From Marsupella aquatica (lineage: Eukaryota; Marchantiophyta), in the NCBI GenBank assembly GCA_973895155.1, contig OZ316894.1, positions 9,176,001-9,240,000 of the forward strand: a stretch of 64,000 nt of DNA, given 5' to 3'. Within the stretch, counting starts at the first letter, position 1. Every line of letters starts with the position of its first letter. Shown here in pieces: positions 32,935-45,078 of this stretch. The translations under genes were made by a program, and so were the position numbers. Below the pieces are notes generated by a model. The model was not told where the DNA came from, searched no databases, and was given only the letters and a program-made list of their open reading frames with translations.

Positions 32935-34045
32935 AGCAAGGAACCATGAATCGCCTGACACCTTTTACACCTTAGCTCATTGATACCCTTTTGTGACACC
33001 TTTTACACCTTGGCTCATTGATACCCTTTTGTGACACCTTTTACACCTTGGCCCATTCATACCCTTATGTGCCACGGTTGCTCCTTGATACCCTCTGTGA
33101 CATCTCTTACACCTGCACTCATTATACCCTTCTATGATACCCTTTAATATGCTTGTTTATACCCTTCTGTGACACCTCTTACACCTTTGCTCATTGATAC
33201 CTTTCTGTAACAATCCTTACACCATTGCTCATTGATACCCTTCTGTGACATCTCTTACACTTTCACTCATTGATACCCTTCTGTGACACCTTCTCTCATT
33301 GATACCCTTCCGACACCTTTTACCACCTTGATGATACCCTTCTGGTTTGCACCCTTTTCTGACACATTTCACCACCTTCACTCCTCAATGCCCTATTGTG
33401 ACAACTTTTACACCTAGTCTCGTTGCTAAAGGTATATGTTTGATGGGAACCTGCCAAAACAAAGTTAAGTGATATACTCTTATGAAACTTTTGTTTACAA
33501 GCTAGGCCCCATGTGACACTTTTGTGTTAGATATTCTTGTAAAGTTACTACAAGGAACTTCAGCTTGATATTATCACCAATAAGAGCTACTTTAAAGCTT
33601 AGAGTCAAACCATGTTGAATGACAAACTACACTTTTGAGGGGAACCATGGAATAATAGAGGCCGCCACGCTAATTGTGAGTTCCTAAATGAAGACAAATA
33701 TGGTTCATGTCTTCAAGTTTGGATTCTACCATACCATCCATCTTTAGGTTGGTTCATGCAAACTATGCACACAGTTTGCATAATGTTTTGATATTTCTCT
33801 TTGTTCTTTTGTCTAAGTATGGAATGAATCATCTAGTTTTGGCCATTGGCCACTAATGTAACCTTAAAAATTGTCCCAAGTGTGGAAGGAAGACACATGT
33901 GTATGGAACCTATGCAGGGGGCCTAGTTTGTAACAAAAGTTTAGTAGGGGCCTATCACATAAATTTGTTTTGGCTAGGGTCCCATCAAACATATACCTCA
34001 TCATTGCTACCATTCTGACACCTTTTACACCTTATACTTGATGAG
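32935..34045. repeat. Minisatellite, ~38-bp unit, interrupted by a TIR element
   Basis: About ten to twelve diverging units built around 'tgtgacaccttttacaccttgg' and 'ctcattgatacccttc' run from about 32955 to 33428. The array resumes at 34001 with 'cattgctaccattctgacaccttttacacctt', so the 572 bp between are an insertion. Removing the insertion and one duplicated 9-mer restores the repeat register. Confidence 0.9.
33420..34009. mobile_element. Mutator-like TIR element, family 2 short copy, inside minisatellite
   Basis: A 572-bp element (33429-34000) has inverted ends of about 80 bp: the left begins AAGGTATATGTTTGATGGGA, the right (reverse complement) TGAGGTATATGTTTGATGGG, and both pass through CCAAAACAAA, TA(T/G)...AAACTTTTGTT and AGGCCCC. 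Flanking 9-mers TCGTTGCTA (33420-33428) and TCATTGCTA (34001-34009) differ at one base, consistent with a Mutator-type 9-bp target duplication. No transposase is present. Its terminus matches that of the 1.45-kb element at 57134-58580. Confidence 0.85.
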
Positions 34046-34379
34046 TAATATGTACTATATGAGCAGAAATGCATTTTTCTTCAGTCCATCCACGTTGCAA
34101 AAGTCTATCCAAGCATTTTGGCAAAAGTGTAGGTCCATCTGGGCTTCTTTCTGAGATGGAATTGATGATTGCCAAAATAACCCTCAAAGAGAAAACTGCC
34201 AAATAGTGCTTCACCATCCTACTCCCCCTAAGTGGAAGCTCTGATGGAAACAATTTTGATGTGATGCCCAAATGGAGCTGATATTTACAAATCAAACATT
34301 TACATTTTTTTCTTGTATAATAGTGTTTACACTTGTGTGTTGAACTATGACGTCTTCCTTTATAACGATACAATCATGA
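34046..34379. other. Intergenic DNA, nothing recognised
   Basis: AT-rich DNA between the minisatellite and an LTR-like remnant. A minus-strand open frame (34032-34373) overlaps repeat sequence and has no recognisable family. Confidence 0.35.
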
Positions 34380-34659
34380 TTTATACCATGCACACATAAT
34401 TGACACAATTCATACGTGGTTCACCTCTTCTCCAAGGCTAGAACACTCCAACTTTACTTCAGAGTAGTCGAACATACAAGCTCTCTCTCTTCCTCAAGTT
34501 GCTTCGTTACAATGAGCAAGCACTACATACCATCGACTTACACTAGCCATGGTATATGCAAGGTCACACACAACTAACCTAACCTCAGCTAAGTCCCTAA
34601 CTGAGGTTAACCTAATTGCCGTAACCTTTGAGTCACAAGACTAAGAGCAATCCTTAACA
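34380..34659 (-). mobile_element. Copia-like LTR remnant (minus orientation)
   Basis: Read on the minus strand, the block begins TGTTAAGGATTGC, contains CCTCAGTTAGGG and 'ctagtgtaagtcgatgg', and ends with GAGGTGAACCACGTATGAATTGTGTC. The terminal phrase recurs at 50230-50538 (minus) and 56530-56820 (plus). No internal coding region is attached, so a solo or truncated LTR is likely. Confidence 0.55.
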
Positions 34660-34990
34660 TTGTGTTCCAAAACTGACATGTAACCACACATTTGACAAAT
34701 AATAAGAATATGTTCAATGGATTCCATTACCAATATGTCCGTGCAATGGCCTCTGTATCTGTAAATTTACTCATATAGTATGGTTTATTTTTTGTTTTCA
34801 AAAATTGATATGTAACCATGGGTATGACACGTAGCGGGAAAGTTTTTGATGGATTCCTCTTGTATTATGCAATGGCCTCAAGTAATACAGGTTACACCTT
34901 TGTTCCAAAATGACATGTGAACATGGATTTGACCCATAATTAGTAAGTTCTTGATGGATTCCTGTTGTATGAAGTCCATGCACTTCTGTT
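34660..34990. repeat. Three ~125-bp tandem units
   Basis: '(c/a)aaaa(c)tgacatgt(a/g)a(a/c)cat/c', 'gttc(a/t)(a/t)tggattcc' and 'gcaatggcctc' recur in order three times. Nothing coding. Confidence 0.7.
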
Positions 34991-37900
34991 CATATATACA
35001 ACTGAAGGAATTTGGTTACTGTGTATGTGATCTCTTACACTTCCATATCATGACACTCTAAGGTTCTGGGAGTATTGTGACATTGTAAAGTTCCTGTGTC
35101 AATCTGAGTAGTAGTGCCAAACTTACGTGCTCATCAGAATTTCCCCACTGCTCCCTAACCTGACCATAATTTCTAACCTACCCCCAACCCATATGTGGTC
35201 ACCTTAGCCTGTCAAATCTAACCCAGGGCAATGAGCATAGCCCACACTGCTGCTGCCCCTATCCCTCACCATGCTCTCTGCAATCCCCTTTCCCCCTCAT
35301 CACATTTCCCAGCCCCTCCCCTCCCACCATCATGCTTTGCTGGTCCATGCTGCACCCTGCCAATAAGTGAGGTTTCAATTTCACACCATGGCAGAAAAGA
35401 AATGGTAGACACCAAGGTTGACATTATGAGGGTGGACAATGTGATGAAAAGTGGGGACGAGAGTGGGGACTGGGTTGACAACAAGTTTCATTCTCGGCCA
35501 ATGGGAGCCCATCCAAGGTTATTAAAATTGGTTGAATAAATTACTTCACATGGTTTAGAGGGCTACTCATTTATAAAATAGTTTGGGAGCAAGTTAGAAA
35601 TAATGGTCAATTTGGGGATAGGTTCATTAAACACTGAATTCCCGACTGAATTACCATATTGCAGTACAAGTTGTCATAATTATGAAATGATGTTGAGAAG
35701 AAAATGATCCCCAGATAGACCAAGCTTCTAAACCCCCTTTTACCCTCAGTTTCAGACACGCTTCCAGCTTCCAAAATATCTTGAGCGGCAATTATTTCCC
35801 TTATTCTCCTAAGTTGCTATAACATCAAATTGGCTTCCCTGGGCTCATTAGAAGCCGCTTGGAAAGACTTTTCCATTGAGCCTAGTGTCACAAACTTTTT
35901 TCAGAATTGAGAGACCTCTCCAAAGATAACATCCTCACTAAGCAGACACTCTTTCCAAAAGTTGTGACCAACAAACGTTGCCCTTCCATTGTTTCCCTCA
36001 ATAGACCTATCTGTAGACTCATGTCTTCATATGTGTTGGTGCATCATTTGAAAACTTTCTTACATCTATTTGATTGCCAACAAAAACTCATGCAAATCTT
36101 GTTGTGCTATTTGTGTCATCTCATGCCATTTTTTGTCAAAAAGAGTCACCAATTATGCCTGGTTGAGCAAGTTTGCAGATAGGTTTTCTTAAATTGAAAA
36201 CTTCTTGGAAAAGTTGCACTAAAGCAGTCACCACCTTTAAAAATAGATCTAGTGTTCATAAATTTGGTGGTTCATATGTGGGAACCTTAGACAGGGCTTG
36301 GAAAGAGCTTTGAATGCCAGTGGTCAACTAGAAAACACCATTGGATCCAAGTTCAAATCTGAATAAACATTTTTTGTATTGTTTTGATCAAAGTTTCCTA
36401 AAGCATATGAATTAAAATAAAAAAGTGTTCCTTTTTATACCTTTTATAAAGTGAAACAGGTCATTTAAATTTAAGTTAATAAAATATTTATTGAATACTC
36501 TCCTCACAAGACTACTTTCATTAAATAACCAGTAGCATTATGACAATGGGACAAGGATACTTACAATTACAAAATTAAACATGTAGCTCTAAACCACTCA
36601 GATGATGACAAATTTTTGAAATTGTAATCCTTTATTCTATCTAAAATTGTAATATATCACTGCCAAAGAACCAAACAAGATTTTAAAAACAAATATTTTA
36701 ATAACAATTTCTACAATATATGTTAAAATAACCTTATTTTTTGTTGCCCATGATGGTTTGCATCGCCCCAAGATAGGTTTGGTATGCAAATGCAGCAGAC
36801 AATGCAGGCAAGAGTTACTCAGCACCAGATTCAGGTCAAGTGAAGTCCCTGTCAAGGTATTGCTCATGGGTTTAAAATATATTATATATGTTTCACCGGA
36901 GTTGAATTGACACTAATTCTCCTCTTCGCTATGGTATCTTGAACGCAGGCTTGAATGTCAACAAAGTCCACTATGAGGCAAGTTAGTGAATGTTGCATAG
37001 AGTTGGGGCCAAATTGGTCCTGGCATTTTGGCAAAGCTTGGGACAAGCTTCAAGACAAGCTAGCTAGTTGGGCCATGGCATGTCCTGGAGGCAGGGTGGT
37101 CATCCGGTGACAAAAAGAAAGTGGGGAAGTTTAGGCGGCACCTAATAGAGGGGCTATTCTGGACAAACAGTAGGTGCCGACCTTAGCTTCAGCTTATGGC
37201 TAGGCCACATAGGCTTGGGAGGCTCTATCCGCTAATATACTTACTAACAACTATTGAGTTTGAGGTAAGACAATGGTCTTTGGATCCGAGATCAAGGCAG
37301 GTTACTTATTGATGCGGTTGGTTGCTTGTGTTGGTAGTAGGGGCTATTGAGCAACAATCGTGTGGAGGAGCAAGTGCGGCTTCGTATGGGAGGTGCCGCT
37401 GGCAATGATAGAGCCATTAAGTTGCTTGTTCATGGAGTTTTGTGTAGGCGTTGAGTACCAATAGTGGCAAGGTGTTGGGTTATGTGAGGGTGCTGGGTGG
37501 CTAGGTCCACCACTAATGTAAATAGGAACCATGACAAAAAGCATGCATTGTCATCATTTGACATACATCATATCCATCATTCTTTCTATCCACAAGGTGG
37601 GGCCCTAGAGTCACGGTCTAGAGGCTTCACTCTAGAAGCCTAGACCTCAATTCTAGCTTCTCTTTGAGCTTTATAAGTAAGATTACACAAGAACAATAGT
37701 CTCAGTGTTTGGGTCAAGAACCAATGTTTCCTAGCCTCCAAGGGGGAGCAAGTCTGATTAATGCTTCAAAGAAGACTATGTTGTATATCAAAGAGGGCCT
37801 TCAAAATGCACAGAGAACACAAAGTGGCCGAGAAAGTGGCATAAGGAACTTCAAGAACTAGTTTCTCTAGAATAGTGTATTTTGTGCAATGTGACTAATA

Positions 37901-38892
37901 TATTGGGGGTTTACAACAACTAATAGTTCTTGACATTTATGCATTCACCTGTCAAAACCCAAACATGAATTGGATCTAGAGACAAGGGGAAGAGTGTTGT
38001 TTTGAACCATGATTGTTGTGTTGAGTGTGTTTCAGTTGAGGATATATGCTGATGACCATCCAACGACCAAACCTGGTAGCATTTTTGCCATCAATGACCT
38101 CAAACCAAAACCATAACGCTTCTCCTGTCCCTTCACATTGGGGGTGGATCTTGTGCTGCACCCTTGCCCCAATACCCCCTCCCCCTCATTGCCCCCCCTA
38201 CTCGAGGCCTGGTCAAGGGTTTGGGAGAGGATGCTGAGGTTAGGTTTTGGATTGCCAAGACCCTTGGATGCAAAAACCTGGAAAGATGTCGACCATCAGC
38301 TCTTTCCAAGCTAACGAGAGTTACTTTCCTTAAGAAATAGGTGGCACCGTAGTAAGAAAACTACAAAGAGTCAGAACGTATATGTTTTGAAGAAATGTGG
38401 CAATTTAATGTAGAAAATTGTACTTCAAAAAATCTGAATTTTTATAAGTAGAAAACTTTAAAGTTTGAGAATAAGCATGGATGGACCTCCGAGTTTGCAA
38501 AAATTCCAGGATAGACTTGCACAACTAGCATATTCAAAAACCCTCTTTTTAGTTCAGCATACGTTATACACTGGAGGATGAGAAGTGACAAGAAAACAAG
38601 ACTCCCAATCTTTGGAAATTTGTGGCTTTCTCAATTCTTTAAGCACATGTCATGGTTTGTACAAGAGGCTCTGGAGGGCTTTGGGTTGCCCAGGGTTTCC
38701 GTTTCCTAAGCCAACTAAAGTTACTTTAGTTACTAGTGGTGAAAAACGGGGCAATGCAATATTCAACACATCTGTGCATGTAGCTTTGTTGAGTTGTTTT
38801 TTGCCAACCCCCTCAATAACAAGCCTTTTTTTTGCGTCACAAGGAGACCTTACTTACCACCCAGGAAAGGGAGCTGTAGAGCATCTGGTGTG
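34991..38892. other. Intergenic DNA with decayed, gene-like scraps
   Basis: No gene could be supported. On the minus strand at about 36190-35740 a Met/Gln/Glu-rich reading (DKKWHEM..., MEKSFQAASNEPREANLML) is broken by several stops and looks like an old coding sequence, perhaps from a transposon, of unknown family. The remainder, including the C-rich 35260-35350 and 38150-38210, shows only short chance frames. Confidence 0.4.
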
Positions 38893-39045
38893 TTAAGTAG
38901 AGAAGGCCAGGGGAAGAGTAGCCAATGATGGTACAGGAGCTAGAGAAGGGCAAGGTAAAGCAACCAATGATTGTAGCGTTTAGAAGGGCACAATAGAGCA
39001 CTCAATGATCCTAAAGTAGAGGAGGGCAGGATTAAGCACTAGCTT
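38893..39045. repeat. Degenerate ~45-bp tandem repeat
   Basis: About three to four units built on 'agagaa/gggc...agagc/taaccaatgat'. Similar wording recurs at 41060-41140. Confidence 0.5.
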
Positions 39046-40029
39046 GAAATTGGGATATGTTGCATATAGACTGGGAGGAGTTGAGTGCACTTGTCTGGAT
39101 TTCACATGAGTGCTAAATCTTACATGAAGCGCTACGCATGAGCCATCTCTCTATCATTGATGGAGATGGAATGACATACAATTATTGTGTGGACTTTACA
39201 GGTTTGACTAAGCCTTGCCTACAAGATTACCAGCACCCACACCAGTGCTTTAGAGTGGCTGTACAAGACTTCAGGGGACATTAATTGCTTCTGTCTCGTC
39301 TCTCCAAAGTTAAATATGTACCATATAATGAGTGGAAACATCTATAATATAGTTGGCTTCATAAGAACCTGGATACTATTCAGGTATGGTGTCTACAGAT
39401 CCTACATGGCGAGCACAGGGCCCAAGTAAATGCTGACAAGGAGAACCTGTTTTAGGTGGGAATTTTGACGTGTCCAAACATTTCCTAAACTTGGCTCCTT
39501 CATGCAAGGGATTCACATTCACTGAACTTCATGTCAAATTATTTTTGGTTTTGAGTCTATAGTTAGAACAAGAAGTGACCAATCCAGTTTGCTTTGGTAC
39601 AAAAAACTCACAAATGCCCCATACTTCTTGTAAAGTCACACAACTAGTCAGATATTGGGCTTTTTGGCTATTTGGTCCTCTTAGGGTTTTCCCATTGTTT
39701 CTCTCTTTATTGGGCCTCTGACATTCAGGATCATATTTCACAGTTTGACACTTTTGGTTCTTTGGCAGAGTGCATATACTGTCAACAATGTCTAATTGCA
39801 GGCTCCTGGAAGACCCCAAGCCTGCACTTAATCAACAGTATGCACTATGCTATAAGTGCAGGGGATATCATTTATGCATTTCTCTACATATGTCCACTTC
39901 TTGCACTACCCAGTAAGTGCATGGGAAGTAAATTTGGCTCTTCCCCATATGTGTTGGCAAGTTGCAGACATTGGACTCCTCGTACCCAGAGCCCTCAAAG
40001 TGCACAATTCAACTGGATAAGAGGCCCGC
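39046..40029. other. Intergenic DNA, nothing recognised
   Basis: A plus-strand open frame at 39672-40121 of 149 codons overlaps the following tandem repeat and has no recognisable motif, so I treat it as non-coding. Confidence 0.35.
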
Positions 40030-40445
40030 CCTTAATCACCAAATGCTTCATCCACACTTCTAGGGGACTACATGGCCATCCTGCAGCATTTAAGCACGGA
40101 ATGCCTTATCCACACTACTAGGAGACTAAATGGACAACCTCCACTTAACCATGGAACGCATCATCTATGCTACACTTAGATGCTATTAGGGCTGGGCTAC
40201 ATGGCTGGTCTGCACATAACCATGGAACTCATCATCCGTGTTCCACTTAGGAGCTCTCAGGGGATTATAGGGCAGACCTGCACTTAACCATGGAATCTGG
40301 CATCCACACTGCACTTAGACGCTATTTGGGGACTATAGGCCTGCACCTAATCATGGAATGAGTCAGCCAAGCTGCACCTAGCCGCTATCAGGGGACTAGA
40401 TGGCCTGCCTGCACTTAACCATGGAATGGGCCATCCAGCTCTGCT
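40030..40445. repeat. ~75-bp tandem repeat, five to six units
   Basis: Units contain 'cctgca(c/t)(t/a)taa(c)catggaa(t/c)', '(c)atcca(c/t)(a/g)ct', 'cacttaga(t/c)gctat' and 'ggggacta(c/t)a'. The first units are less conserved than the last. Confidence 0.8.
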
Positions 40446-40549
40446 TAATCATGGACAAGAGTATAGTGAACAATAGAGAATGTGACATGTTATAGTAGTG
40501 CGTCTCAAATCTGAAGGGCCACACCCCCAGCCCAAAATTGTGAGTTAAG

Positions 40550-40855
40550 AACTGTGGTGAGTTGGCCAGGGGATAATGAGACTAAAACCGAGAGGTCCCA
40601 GGTTCAGCGCCCCCTCCACATGCAAGGGTTGTGGAGGGTGAGTGTGTGTGTTGGTGGGATGTAGTGGTGGGAGTACTGGTTTTGTCTAAGCCCTAGCTAG
40701 TCCGCTTTGGGCTCTGGTCCAACCCTCTCTCCCTCCTGGTCCTAGGTATGACCCCCCTTGTGAGCTACCCTACATAGGTGCCTGCTGTCTATCATTTATC
40801 CCCTGTTGGATGGGTCAGCTTGTGGTTTCAAGGCAAAACAAATTGTGGGTTATGA
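40550..40855 (+). repeat. tRNA-derived SINE, plus orientation
   Basis: The head has an A-box-like TGGTGAGTTGGCCAGGGG and a B-box-like GGTTCAGCGCC. The body and tail (AGCCCTAGCTAGTC, CTCTCTCCCTC, CCCTTGTGAGCTACCCTACATA, GGATGGGTCAGCTTGTGGTTT) match the minus-strand copy at 6285-6515. It ends in an A-rich tail; directly after, a 31-bp phrase (aaggcaaaacaaattgtggg...) is tandemly doubled at 40839-40900. Confidence 0.65.
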
Positions 40856-40899
40856 ACTTCAAGGCAAAACAAATTGTGGGTTATGAACTTCTGTCACAA

Positions 40900-41690
40900 G
40901 TGACAGGATAAGCTTTTGCAAGTTTGCCACTTTACTTCCAGGAAACGTGTGTGACGGTGAGCGGGCAAAAATGGTGACCCGAGCAAAAATGGTGACCTGG
41001 TGACCGGAGCAAAAATGGTGACAGGATTGAAAACCCAAAAATTTGAGAACCCCTAGGACAATGAGAGGGAGAGGCACACAATGTAGACCGGTCAATGATG
41101 GTAAAGGTGTAGAGCAGCCAATCATGGCAAGGGAGAGAGGGGCGGGGGTGTTCACCTTTATCCTCAGAGTACAGACAAGTGATTGACAGTCTGCCCCTCA
41201 GGGCAGAAAGGTTAGGCTACCAACGACAGACAAGTGACATGAGAGCGGAAAGGAGTCGAGCGGTCGCTGAGGGCAGAACATGGAAGGACAGGGAGCCAGT
41301 CAGGACTCTCAGGAGAGACAGGGGAAGAGCAAACTACTGCAAAAACCAGCACAAGCTAGTGGAAACTGTTCCATCTTCAGGCCGTATGTCCCGGGGGTCA
41401 CATGCAGCGCTCGTGTGGCTCACGTGCTGCGATTAATCAGCCCCGACCTGGACAGTCAATAGACCAACCTCCACTCATGGAACCGAATCCATAGATCCAT
41501 CCATCGTCCGACAACCGAGAAACCTGTCTCTCAACAGTTCGGCGAGGGAAGTGGTGATGGCCCAACGTTCGTGCACTTCGGTAGGAGATGAGCCAACATC
41601 GTCATCAATCACATGCTCGCACAGCACGGACTGTAACATTCTCAGATGGGTTTCACCACCAAGTGATTCCGTTCCACACTGACATTCCTG
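40900..41690. other. Intergenic DNA with short tandem repeats
   Basis: 'gagcaaaaatggtgac' recurs three times at 40964-41022. The GC-richer segment 41160-41480 has open frames in more than one frame but no recognisable domain or splice context. Confidence 0.4.
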
Positions 41691-41694
41691 TTTC

Positions 41695-41960
41695 TAAGAT
41701 CCTAGGAGAAACACAAATCCCTGTGTGACTCCATGGTTTACAAGATCCTAACAAAAATAAAAATCCCTGTGTCACTCCATCATTACAAGATCCTAAGAAA
41801 ATTACAAATCCATGATTGACTCTTCATTTTACAAGATCCTAGGAGACATACAAGTCCCTGAGTCACTCCATCCTTTGCAAGATCATAAGAAGAATACAAA
41901 TCTCTGTGTCACTCTTCATAATACAAGATCCAAGGAGGGACACAAATCCCCGCTCCACAA
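41695..41960. repeat. Minisatellite, ~48-bp unit, six copies
   Basis: The unit 'caagatcctaagaaa...acaaatccctgtgtcactccat' occurs about six times with 75-90% identity between neighbours. Confidence 0.9.
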
Positions 41961-42007
41961 GCGCATCACTTATTCATTTGGTTCGTCCTCATCTTACTAT
42001 CGTGAGA

Positions 42008-42165
42008 CATGCTTCCATAGTTCAATCCTTTCGCACCCAACAACCAGTACACCAACTGCTGTCATTCCATCTCTTCTATTACTAGCATCAACCATACTTC
42101 CATAGTTACATCCATTTGCACCCAACAACCAGTACACCAGCCTGTTGTGATTCCATCTCTACTCT
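42008..42165. repeat. ~80-bp direct duplication
   Basis: 'cttccatagtt(a)ca(a/t)ccttt/attt(c/g)cacccaacaaccagtacacca' and the following 'tg(t/c)(t)gt(c/g)attccatctct' occur twice in tandem. Confidence 0.85.
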
Positions 42166-42169
42166 TCAG

Positions 42170-43369
42170 ATAAAGTACACAATATAAAAACATAGTTGAT
42201 CATTTTTCGCAGCATCTAGCCGTTCTTCGGCGCCTGGGCAACGAACTAGTCTGTTCTATAGATTTCCGTATCCCCACAACGGCGGACACGTAGAAACCTT
42301 AGTACAATGACATACTTCGTAGAGTACATGGGTAGGCTTTGAGGTGAGCGGAGTAAAACTAGGCCAAGACAGGGTACACATTGACACTTTTCCTCTGGTC
42401 CGAGGCGACGAAGGTACGGTAAAAGATCAGGGGAGAGAGAGAATTCTCTTTTCTCGAGATCGTGATGAATTCGCTAAAATGAACGAGACAAGGTCCTTCG
42501 TCCCGCAAAAAAACTAATATCTACACATATATTGGGATTAATTATGAAGTCTGGATATGAAGATACGATGCGAGATACAACCCAGCATACAGAGTATGAT
42601 GATTCTGCATTTCTACTTATCGCATAATTATTGTCTCATGAAATGCATGCAATCAACGGGAATGTAGACGCTGGTGAAGCTTGGGAGACAACAAACTCAT
42701 CTCTGTGGGAGAATCCTCAGAAATATTGAGACGAATCACTTAAACCCCAACATGGAGTTTGTATTATTCTGTAAGCTCACATCGAGCCGCGAGACGAATC
42801 GCTCGGCTCGCTCTATCTAGCCTGCCTGACCGGCCAACACATGAGGATTCATTCTGATGGAAACCCGCGTGTGTCGTGTCGAACAAGACTGATGATGAAG
42901 CCGGGCGTGTGTGCTCGCTGGGTTGAGAGTTATCAAACAATCGTCAATGATAAGATGAATCCCCATGTTCTCCCTTCCCGTGCCTTGTCCTGCCTTCCAA
43001 CAGAGGCTGATCAGCAGTCGCTAAGGCAATGGCCATCCATCGCAAGTTGGTTGGCGAAGAAGAGACTGGAATCCTATCTTTTCTTCTTCATGCATGCTGA
43101 AGAGATGATCTGAATGCACTCACAACGGAGGCAGAAGTAGCAACTTGATTTGAGGTAAGACGAGGCTGCAAGAAAACATGACAACGAAACCACGAAGGCC
43201 GAAATGTTAAAATAATATCGAAACATGTACAAAAGACAATGACACCTTCAAAACACAATCCACCTGCCCGAAAATCATATACTGTAAATCATAAGGTATA
43301 TCAATTGAATAACATCCAGGAAGCAACGCTGCTAACGAGGGTCATTTAGTCGCTAGACACTCAGAGTGG
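42170..43369 (-). other. 3' flank of the bHLH gene
   Basis: Probably includes the 3' UTR of the minus-strand bHLH gene, which ends at 43370. A plus-strand open frame at 42841-43113 looks fortuitous. Confidence 0.35.
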
Positions 43370-45078
43370 TCAGCGAGCTCGATACACAAGACATGGATGG
43401 ATTTTGATGCGAACCTTCACGATGATGACGCACATGGTATAGTCAAACATCTTGGTGATGGTGCACCGGCGGACATCCAGATCGAGACGCTCCAGCACTT
43501 TCATTGCACTGCTCATAAAATTCCGGCGGCATCTGCATTTTTCTAATCTCGCAGCTGCTTCCTCGCCCTCGACCTGGATATGGTACTCCACAAATTGGGC
43601 TTCACTTGAGCTGGCTGCAAGCTCAGGATTCCCAACTTTGACAGCGTCACTCCGAGGTGCAGCCCGCGTGGACTTCTTAAGCTTCAGCTCTGCCAGTGTT
43701 TTCTTCAATTCCTCCACCTTTACTTGTAAGGATTTCAAATAGTATACACTATCATGTACAATAGAAGCCCTGTCACGCTGTTCATTTACACAGAGGCACC
43801 AAACCACATCCACAGTAGTTATCAGAACTGGGGAGTCACATCCAGACTAGGATCTGTATGAACAACAGCACTCACACATAACATGAGCTTGAAGAACGCT
43901 TGATGCATAGAAGATCTCGTGGCTCACTAAACTTTGTGCGATAGCATGGGGCAGAATCCTGGGCAGAGTGTGTAGAAAATATATTCTTAGGACCCAAAAG
44001 TTAAGTTGACCTAAGACCCCAAGTGGGATGGCCTGGACAACAGCATTTAAGGAATCTTCAACATTAGACTACCAGGCACTCACAAAACTCAGACTACATG
44101 TGAAGTTGAAGACAACCTATGACGAAAGCCAACCAGGAGTATTCATTCATTGTTGCTAGCAAATGACATAGTCCTTACCTTCAGATTAGGGCCCGCAGGA
44201 GGAAGAAGGCATTCGAGAGTTGAGATTTTGAAGCTCATGTCATCTCTCCGCTGCCGTTCTCGTCTGACATGCTCCAACTGTTCCACATTTGACGCTTTCT
44301 TCTGCTTCTCAGTAACCCGTTGACATCGCTTAGAACCTCGAGGTTTGAGAGTTTTAGGAGTGGGCGACAAAGACGACACATCGTCAGATATGATGGACGC
44401 TTTCGTACTCGAGAAATCCTGGTTGCTTTTGACAGTGTTTGGGGGCGTGGTAGGCTGGAGTGGAGGTGCGGCAGCGTCGTCCTCTAAACATGAGGGTGAT
44501 AGGGCCGTATGCTGCTGCTGCACTGGAAGCCTAATAGGGCAAGGAAAGTCCGGTGCAGAAATACTCTCGAAAGAGGCGCTACCAGGGGACACCAATGTCG
44601 GCAATTCTGGAGTGCTGATGGCCGGGAAGTCGTCGAGAACATCACTCATCCAGTTGCTACACTCCTCGATCTCGGGCACCTCGAGCTGCAGAGGTTGATA
44701 GTGCGGCAGAGCATAAGGCGAAAACCCCGCGACGGCTTGCTGCAACTGCTGCTGTTGAACCTGATGTTGTTGATGCTGCTGTTGCTGGTGGCATGCAGCA
44801 TCAATATCCAGCGGGGGGAAGCTCGAGGCATGGCGCAAGAATATGTCTGAATCTGAGAGAGTTAGCGGGGCATTTGTGGACATACCCAACGTTTTCTGTC
44901 TCTCCAGGGGTGGAGGCTTAAACAGAACCGGGGCGTAAGACGATCCATAGAAAAATGACTGCTGGTGGACATGGTGATTGTGATTGAGATGATCGACATG
45001 ATGGTCAAAAGGCGACTCCCTCAACAAGAAGGCTCGCGCCATCGCATCTCCGAAGGCGTCCTTTGAAAGCTCGGGCAT
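43370..45078 (-). CDS. bHLH transcription factor with ACT-like C-terminal domain
   Basis: Two exons, 45078-44179 and 43777-43370, joined in phase 0 by a 401-bp GT-AG intron; 435 residues. The N-terminal half is low-complexity (His- and Gln-rich runs around residues 24-40 and 95-115) and probably regulatory. The bHLH lies at about 262-320: the basic region HVRRERQRR keeps His270, Glu274 and Arg278, the contacts for E-box (CANNTG) binding; the loop ends at the intron, and helix 2 starts RDRASIVHDSVYYLKSLQ. A Lys/Leu-rich leucine-zipper-like stretch follows, and the last ~75 residues (VEYHIQVEG...VLERLDLDVRRCTITKM...CVIIVKVRI) resemble the ACT-like dimerisation domain of several plant bHLH subfamilies. 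An intron in the loop and a DRASIV-type helix 2 recall the anther/tapetum-type subfamily II, but I cannot fix the subfamily. Target genes are unknown. Confidence 0.9.

Noticed and set aside
32935-33428. Regular repeats that could suggest a CRISPR array
   Set aside because: Units are directly abutting, diverged and without unique spacers, in a eukaryotic genome; a minisatellite.
36637-37544. Minus-strand frames of 66-76 codons
   Set aside because: No motif, no splice context, and the surroundings are AT-rich non-coding DNA.
44345-44850. Two plus-strand frames of over 110 codons
   Set aside because: Antisense to exon 1 of the bHLH gene; composition follows the Gln/Pro codons of the real frame.
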